NCBI GenBank assembly: GCA_018105865.1
Contig: CM030869.1
Coordinates: 1,833,919-1,897,918 of the forward strand
Direction: 5' to 3'
Source: Metaphire vulgaris
Taxonomy: Eukaryota; Annelida; Clitellata; Crassiclitellata; Megascolecidae
Length of the DNA: 64,000 bases
The translations under genes and the position numbers were made by a program. This document shows positions 58,339 to 64,000 of the stretch, one piece after another (within the stretch, counting starts at the first letter, position 1; each line of letters starts with the position of its first letter). The notes below the pieces were generated by a model, which was given only the letters and a program-made list of their open reading frames with translations, had not been told where the DNA came from and did no database searches.

Positions 58339-61300
58339 TATATATATATATTGTTTTAAAATTTATATTTATTGCTTTCCTTAATTCATACATTTTCATT
58401 ATGATTTGTATGTGATCATATTATTTCTGTAGCTTTCCTTATTTTAGACTATTTTATAGATCTTTGATGAGCATGAAGACTTACGAATGTTATAATTACT
58501 CTTGGCTGTTTGCTTTCAACGGCAGGCCCATCCGAAATTATATCTAGAATTCGACAACAGCCGCTTCTGGGTAACGATTTGACGGTGGACAAGACGCATT
58601 CCAACAGCCGTATCATCGCAGCTAACATAAAGCCAAATGTGGAGCAACAGTGGCTGGAGCTGTATTTTGAATCGCCAAAGGTCAACCCCACCGGTTGCAG
58701 TGTGCAAGTGGAGTTTGATTGTTCTCGCCATGTCGCAATTGTGACTTTTTCCGATCCTTCGGGTACAATCTCTGTTTATCGCACTTGATCTCTGTTATTT
58801 GTGAAGCGCTCTTGTCGTGGACCTTAGCCCTGTTACTGCACTTAGAAAATTGGTCTAGAATAAATAAATAAATCACTAAATTAATTTTGCTTCTTGTCTT
58901 TTTCTTTCGTCATAACACTTTTAGAATTGTTTAGAACTTTTTAGAATTGTTTGGTCTAATACTGCCTCATATACACTGCTTCTTGCAATCGTTAAAAAAC
59001 CAGTGGGTGTTGGACTCGGCCAGAAGATGCCCGGCCTGCAGTTTGATGATTGAAAGGCTAAAAACCAAAAGTTTATTCCTTTAGCAGCGGGTAATTAGAC
59101 TTGACCAATGGCAGATTAACTCCCCCTTCATCTCACAGTATTTCAAACACTGGTCTAGTGATTGGGATGAATTGTGAAACTTGACGTTGTCACTAAGCAA
59201 CAAGAGGTGGACCTGTGAGACCAAACTACTTTGGCTGCAATTGTGATAGGCAAACGGTCACCAATAAATGCTTCTGTATTCTCAAGTCACATTTAATACT
59301 AAAGGAAATTTCCAAAGCAGTTTTAGATAAACGACCAATTAGATGATGTGGTTAATATCTTCGTTTCCTTTGTCATTGTTTTTGTGTATTGAATCTAATG
59401 GTAAAGGTACATCATGGGACTATATGCATTATGCTGATCTTTGTACTTTAGCCATCAGCTACTTTAAAACCCTATCTTTATGACCTGGCTTATCCACCAT
59501 AGACTGTCACCCGTGGATTTGACCTGGATCTTTCATTATTTGGATTTGGTGTGCCATCGGTTGATGCTCCTGTGAATTATGAAGTGGCGCTATAGAAGTT
59601 TAAGATTAGATTAGATTGTTGTTGGTGCATGTCTGTTATTCCAGCGATAAAATGGCTTTCTTAAAATCAGGTCCACAGTAGCATTCCTGGCCAATGTTGG
59701 TGCTAAGTTACTGATATGGAGTTTTATCAGCATTGGGTTTCATGCTTATGAATTTGAGTGCTGTTAGTGATGCTGACGAATATTTTGACGATTGCCTGTA
59801 TTATTTTTGTTGTTGTTTTACAGCGATAGAAATGGTTTTGTCTGCAAATCATTCGAATATTCTCGGTTCGGAAGCTACGGTCAGGCGCTGTGCCTACTTT
59901 GAGTCTCTTGCCAGCAACGCTTTTTCTCGGGATGAGGAAGAATTCGACCAGGAGACGGCAAGCAATGCCGGCAGCACCTATTCAGAACTTCGAGATTTCG
60001 ATGGAAACGAAGACGCGTGGACGAGAATGCAGAGACGGGTTCGGTCAGCGGAGAAACCAGCGCTCCGAATAGAGGTCACCGTGGAAGCAGGCGCGAAAGA
60101 CAGGGTGGTTGGAGAGGCGGTCGTCGTGGCAACAGGCGAGGATATCCTAGTTTTGGCACAGATGGCCGCGGTGAATTTTCATACGACCGCCAATCCAGCT
60201 TGAATTCCGAAAGGATGTACGGGGAAAGAGGGGGCGAAGCTGGGCACTATAGGTCGCTGAGGGGGAGAAGAGGCGGCGGTGACGGTAGATTGGTGCATAA
60301 CTGGGACGGAAGAAGACCACCTAGCGGTCGAGACGGAGGCGGTGACCACCCGGAGAACTTTGTGGATCGAGGGAACAGACGCGGAGGATGGCGCCGTCCG
60401 TTTGACGGAAGAGGGTCCGCTTTCTCTCATGTTCGCGATCACTCCCACGACGATCGAGAGAACCAGAGAGGAGGAAATCGACGCCCGTTTGGTGGGACTG
60501 GTTGGGGACGTGGTAACCATTCGGACAGTGCTGAACCGAGACAAGACGGGCCGAATCGTCGGAGAGCCGGGAGCATACCGAGTCTGCTCGACCAGCCGAT
60601 TTCGAGTCCCGTCGATACGGTGCATAAGGAGATCGAGGTCAGAAACGAAGTGAGCAGCGAAAAGTGTCACCTTCTGACGAAAGTGCTGCGCGACATCAAG
60701 AGTCGTCATCGCTGCAACGTTTTCGTCGACGTGTCGAGACACCGCGTCGTGCTCGACGGTCCCGAGTCGGCGGTCACCGCCGCGACGGAGGACGTGTACT
60801 CGAGGCTGTGCGCCATGCACTCTGCCCGTCTTGAGCTGCCGCCGGCTTTCGCCAAGAAACTGAGCACGCGCGACGGTCACCGTCAGATCGTAGACTTCTT
60901 CAAGAACGCGCAGACGCAGGCGGTCTATTATGCAGACGCAGACGGGCACCCGATGATCATCGCCTGCGACGAGTACTCGGCAGTTTCTGCCATGGCTCAG
61001 CTGAGGGGCAAGATCAAGACGGAGGAGGTCGACTACAAGCAGTGGCAGGTGGCCTACCTGAGCTCCGACGATTGGGTGAACTTCGTCTCGTCGGCGCAGA
61101 GGAACTGGCTGCTTGCCGTCGAGATCGCGCCGAGGAATTCGATCCTGGTGATCGGAATCGCGGACGATGTTGCCGTTGCGGCCGAGAGCATACGGACGCA
61201 GCTTGGCGCCATTAACGAGCCGTCGAGAACTGGACAGGCCGCAGGTGCCAGGCAACAACATAGGTGAAGTTTTGTTGACGCAGGTCATTCGTATTCTACT

Positions 61301-62210
61301 CCACGTTTTATAAGTTTTTATTCTAGTGTTTGTAATAATGAAACTGCAGTAAAGCAGCATGATTTAAATATTCTATGCTGACTACAGTAGAGCTTCATTA
61401 TAACGGACACGGTTATAGCGTGTACTCGGTTATAATGTACCACAGTGTACTGTCCCATATGATGCACTACCGTATTGGATATAACTTACCTCAGATGTAA
61501 CATACTATATTTTTACAGCCCCTCTAAGTATGTTATAACATTCTACTGTACATGCGTACATAGTTAGCTATGCTCCAACATACACGCACACACACATAAT
61601 AATAATAATAATCATCATGAACTGATTGTGGTGGCATATCGTACAAGTACTACTAGGACTATACTATACTAAGTTACTTTAGTTGGTTTATACGGAGTAT
61701 TTACATTGTTATTTACATTAGTCACACTGGGTATGTAACATGTTGTTGCAACAGCTGAATTAGGTATCAGCCTTGTGTAAGGATCACTTACCGGTACTGA
61801 CATTGGTGTAAACTTCTATTAGGCCTGTAGGCTTGAGCCTCCCCTCCACTTTTTAGAGGCTTCCCTAGGGCAGGGGAAGGTATAGAGATTGAGCCCACCC
61901 CCATCACTTTTTCATTCATATTTACCCCAATGCTTGTCGATTTATTGTTTAACGGTGGCATGAAAAAAAATTGTCTTTGTCCGCTTTTAATTGTTTCAGG
62001 CAAGCTGCTGTACGCCGGCCGCGGCAGAGTTTGCAGGAACCTACGGAAGCCTGTCCCATCTGCAGTGTTTTCTTCCCGCTGAGCGCGATAGCCGATCATG
62101 CCGACCAGTGCGCAGAGAGAAACCGTCAGTGTCCCATCTGCGGTCTTGGATTTCCTCCGCCTTCCTCCACAGAAGAGTATCAAGGCCACGTTGACAGCCA
62201 TTTCTTCTGA
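57212..62210 (+). CDS. RNA-binding protein with PARP14-type RRM, RGG region, KH-like region and C-terminal ubiquitin-type zinc fingers
   Basis: Exons 57212-57259, 57706-57841, 58526-58762, 59824-61263, 62000-62210. One base is missing near 60015-60017; with that exception all phases agree and the product would be about 690 aa. Residues about 92-165 form an RRM of the PARP10/14, NMI, DTX3L kind: WLELYFESPK, then VAIVTFSDPSGAIEMVLS and GSEATVRR. About 205-395 is disordered and rich in Arg-Gly (GGWRGGRRGNRRGY). About 415-600 is alpha/beta with KH-like repeats (EVSSEKCHLLTKVLRDIKSR, NVFVDVSRHRVVLDGPESA). The end has two zinc fingers, CPICSVFFPLSAIADHADQC and CPICGLGFPPPSSTEEYQGH with VDSHFF, as in TAX1BP1/CALCOCO ubiquitin-binding fingers. 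A role linking RNA or ADP-ribosylation pathways to ubiquitin is inferred. No PARP, macro or RING domain is seen. The start at 57212 is the first ATG of a short first exon; an earlier exon cannot be excluded. Confidence 0.8.
58255..58340 (+). repeat. LINE-like GAA tail and (TA)n array
   Basis: ATGCATGGCACCTGAAAG followed by GAA units resembles the 3' end of the LINE at 190-575 (ACATGACACCTGAAGAAG). It is followed by a (TA)n array. Only the terminal bases are seen, so a LINE origin is tentative. Confidence 0.45.
59450..59612 (-). repeat. SINE-like dispersed repeat, copy 3 (inverted)
   Basis: Reverse complement of the 49375 copy: GTGCCATCGGTTGATGCTCC, AAGTGGCGCTATAGAAGTTT. It lies in intron 3 of the RRM/zinc-finger gene. 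Confidence 0.7.
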
Positions 62211-64000
62211 TTGTCAAGCGTCAACAGTTATTCCACTGTCTCTCCGCTTGCTCTTTAGGCCTAAAATTGGAATTTTTGATCTTGGTAAAGCTCACACACA
62301 CAAACACACACACGCGCGCATATGCGAGCGCTAGGTTCTAGAATGTGAATTTGAGGATTTGGTGTTAATTTTAGTTTCTGTTTTCATGGTAGAATTTGCT
62401 TGAATATGTACAGTACTGTTGTTTGTCAATATTGTTCCTAGTAACAGAAGTTTGTAGGAAATCTAAAAACTTGGGGCTTTCCGATAATGATCTTGTCATT
62501 CTGTTTTCACTGATCTAATCGATGTATATTGTTATCGTGGTCTAAGATATATTGAAAACGGTTTTCATGGCTTAAGATGTTTGCTGTGGTATTTGCTTTT
62601 GCACTTTGGTTTTAGAAACTAATTTCATCTGGATTTGTCAAGGAATTTGCAACTTTAAAGTCCTGTCTTAGTCAGATGTGTGCCATTTGCAGTATTGAAT
62701 ATGACCTCAAGGACATATTATGCAATATTATTGTGCTTGACATTGCAGCGACACTGGTCACCTAGGATGGTTTTGTAATCTGGTGGTTTTGTTTTCATAT
62801 AGGTTAATCAAAACTTCCCTTGTTTAAAATGTGAAATCTTCTTCGTATGGATTTATGCGGCACATGTATTCTACGTTACAATTATTTTGCAGGGTTTTTT
62901 AAATTTTAGCTTTTGCCTTTTTTGCACGGCTTGGTTATCATTTTGAAAATGTAGTTTGTTTTGAATTTTTCACACTATCACAATAATTGGATCACAATCG
63001 TTACTTTGATTTGACTCAAGTGCTTTAAGTATTTCCTTCACCTGTTGTAATGTCTTTATAAGCCCGTTGATGTTTTGAATTTGCAGGTCAGCCAACCTAT
63101 TTATTGCAACAATCATGAATCTTAAAATGATGTCTGTACATCTTAGTGTCAGTGGCAGCTCTAGGATTTGGCAAGTGGGGGGCCGTTGGGGTAGCAACTT
63201 CTAATCATGGGGGGCCAACCATTTGTTGTTTAATGTATGTAGCATTAAGTATCGGGTCCCAACTGGGGGGCCACTGGATGGCCAGGCACTCAATAGGGGG
63301 GCACTGGCCCCCCGGTGGAGCCGCCATTGCTTAATGTCGCTGTAATCCCTATGCACGCATTAAAACTGTTTGAATCATCGTGGATCTGTCGCTATCATGA
63401 TTTGCCATTGTAGCTGTTATAGTTTTAAGGAGATTCTATTGTAACACAGCTTCGATGTTGTCTTAAAATAGATATGTTAGACGTGATGTCAGATGTGAAT
63501 TTAAAATAGACCGGTGAGAGCAGTCTATGTGATTATGTGTAGACATGTGATCTAATTTAAGCATGGCGTTTTGTGTTCCATATCCATTTCCATTTGTTTT
63601 GACACTTTTAAAGTTGATTGTTTAACTTAGAAAGAAAACCTGTGTGAAAATATGACATGATTTTTGTTGAATAGATGAATTCAATGATGTGTAATTAACT
63701 AATTACAGTTATTTTGCAATGTAAACTGTTGACTTAGATGTAAAGTTGTAGACATTTTCCAGAACTGAGGCAGTGATGTGAAATTTGTGAGGAAAGTGAC
63801 AAATACAATGACCTTTTTCGCTTGTCTTTCCCAGTGTAAAGTTTCGAGTGTGTTAGTTTTCTGTCCCTATGCCAGCCTACATTTTTGATACCGGAATGTT
63901 TATTTTAGACAATTTGCACAATTTTTACATTTGGGGCCCCTCCATTCATTGCACCTCTGATTCCAGAAAATAGCCAGTGATGTCCCCACAGCACTATGAT
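62211..64000. other. Right-end stretch without a recognised gene
   Basis: Downstream of the zinc-finger gene stop. It holds a (CA)/(CG) patch near 62290-62325, one hAT-like MITE (63150-63329) and AT-rich sequence. Short open frames have no similarity I recognise. Part is probably 3'UTR. Confidence 0.5.
63150..63329. mobile_element. hAT-like MITE with 8-bp target duplication (one mismatch)
   Basis: CAGTGGCAGCTCTAGG at the left; the right end is GGAGCCGCCATTG (reverse complement CAATGGCGGCTCC). Flanks CTTAGTGT (63142-63149) and CTTAATGT (63330-63337). 180 bp with GGGGGGCC tracts near both ends. Confidence 0.82.

Noticed and set aside
58763..58787. Alternative end of the RRM gene at a TGA in exon 3
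   Set aside because: The RRM would be cut before its last strand; splicing at 58762 to 59824 restores the conserved VTFSDPSGAIEMVLS order, though an intron-retained short form cannot be excluded.
60179..61360. 393-codon open frame on the minus strand opposite the RGG/KH exon
   Set aside because: It is the mirror of a GC-rich coding exon whose plus-strand frame has RGG and KH-like sequence and agreeing splice phases. The minus frame has no recognisable domain.
1..64000. CRISPR arrays, prokaryotic operons, rRNA or tRNA genes
   Set aside because: None seen. Repeats present are microsatellites, minisatellites and transposon-derived; genes have spliceosomal introns. I did not find a cloverleaf by eye, but small RNAs could be missed.

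Overview
The window is nuclear DNA of an animal. Its genes are split into many short exons with GT-AG, GC-AG and AT-AC introns. Intergenic DNA is AT-rich and full of trinucleotide microsatellites, decayed LINEs and short inverted-repeat elements. The gene set (PRORP, TMEM98, CNBP, HPS1, SWI5, a G-protein gamma subunit, TDRD5) and the U12 intron fit a bilaterian, most likely a marine invertebrate. I cannot fix the phylum from the sequence.

Layout, left to right: PRORP exon 1 (minus, about 752-1938, running off the left edge); TMEM98 (plus, 3681-6695, five exons); a 4-kb gene-free stretch; CNBP (plus, 12578-13921, a likely non-coding first exon near 11491); HPS1 (minus, 24715-15689, 13 exons); SWI5 (plus, 26212-27667, first exon uncertain), which starts next to HPS1 in a head-to-head pair; a Ggamma gene (minus, 29743-29530, with a one-base frame break); an unrecognised coiled-coil, Pro-rich gene (minus, 40868-33864); TDRD5 (minus, 54035-44696, 14 exons); and an RNA-binding gene with PARP14-like RRM and KH-like parts plus C-terminal ubiquitin-type zinc fingers (plus, 57212-62210). 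Exon models for HPS1 (679 aa) and TDRD5 (866 aa) close in frame across every junction.

The genes are unrelated housekeeping or germline functions, not an operon: mitochondrial tRNA processing, membrane trafficking (HPS1/BLOC-3), recombination repair (SWI5), G-protein signalling, piRNA/germ granule work (TDRD5) and RNA/ubiquitin-linked regulation. The most notable signals are the RRM-RGG-KH-zinc-finger architecture, a textbook AT-AC intron in HPS1, two GC-type donors at matching positions in neighbouring LOTUS domains of TDRD5, and two families of about 80-bp TTAA-bounded foldback elements present nine times.

Mobile DNA: at least eight decayed LINE fragments, mostly 3' tails of the reverse transcriptase ORF; hAT-like MITEs with 8-bp target duplications; mariner-like mini-elements with TA ends; other foldbacks; and SINE-like dispersed repeats.
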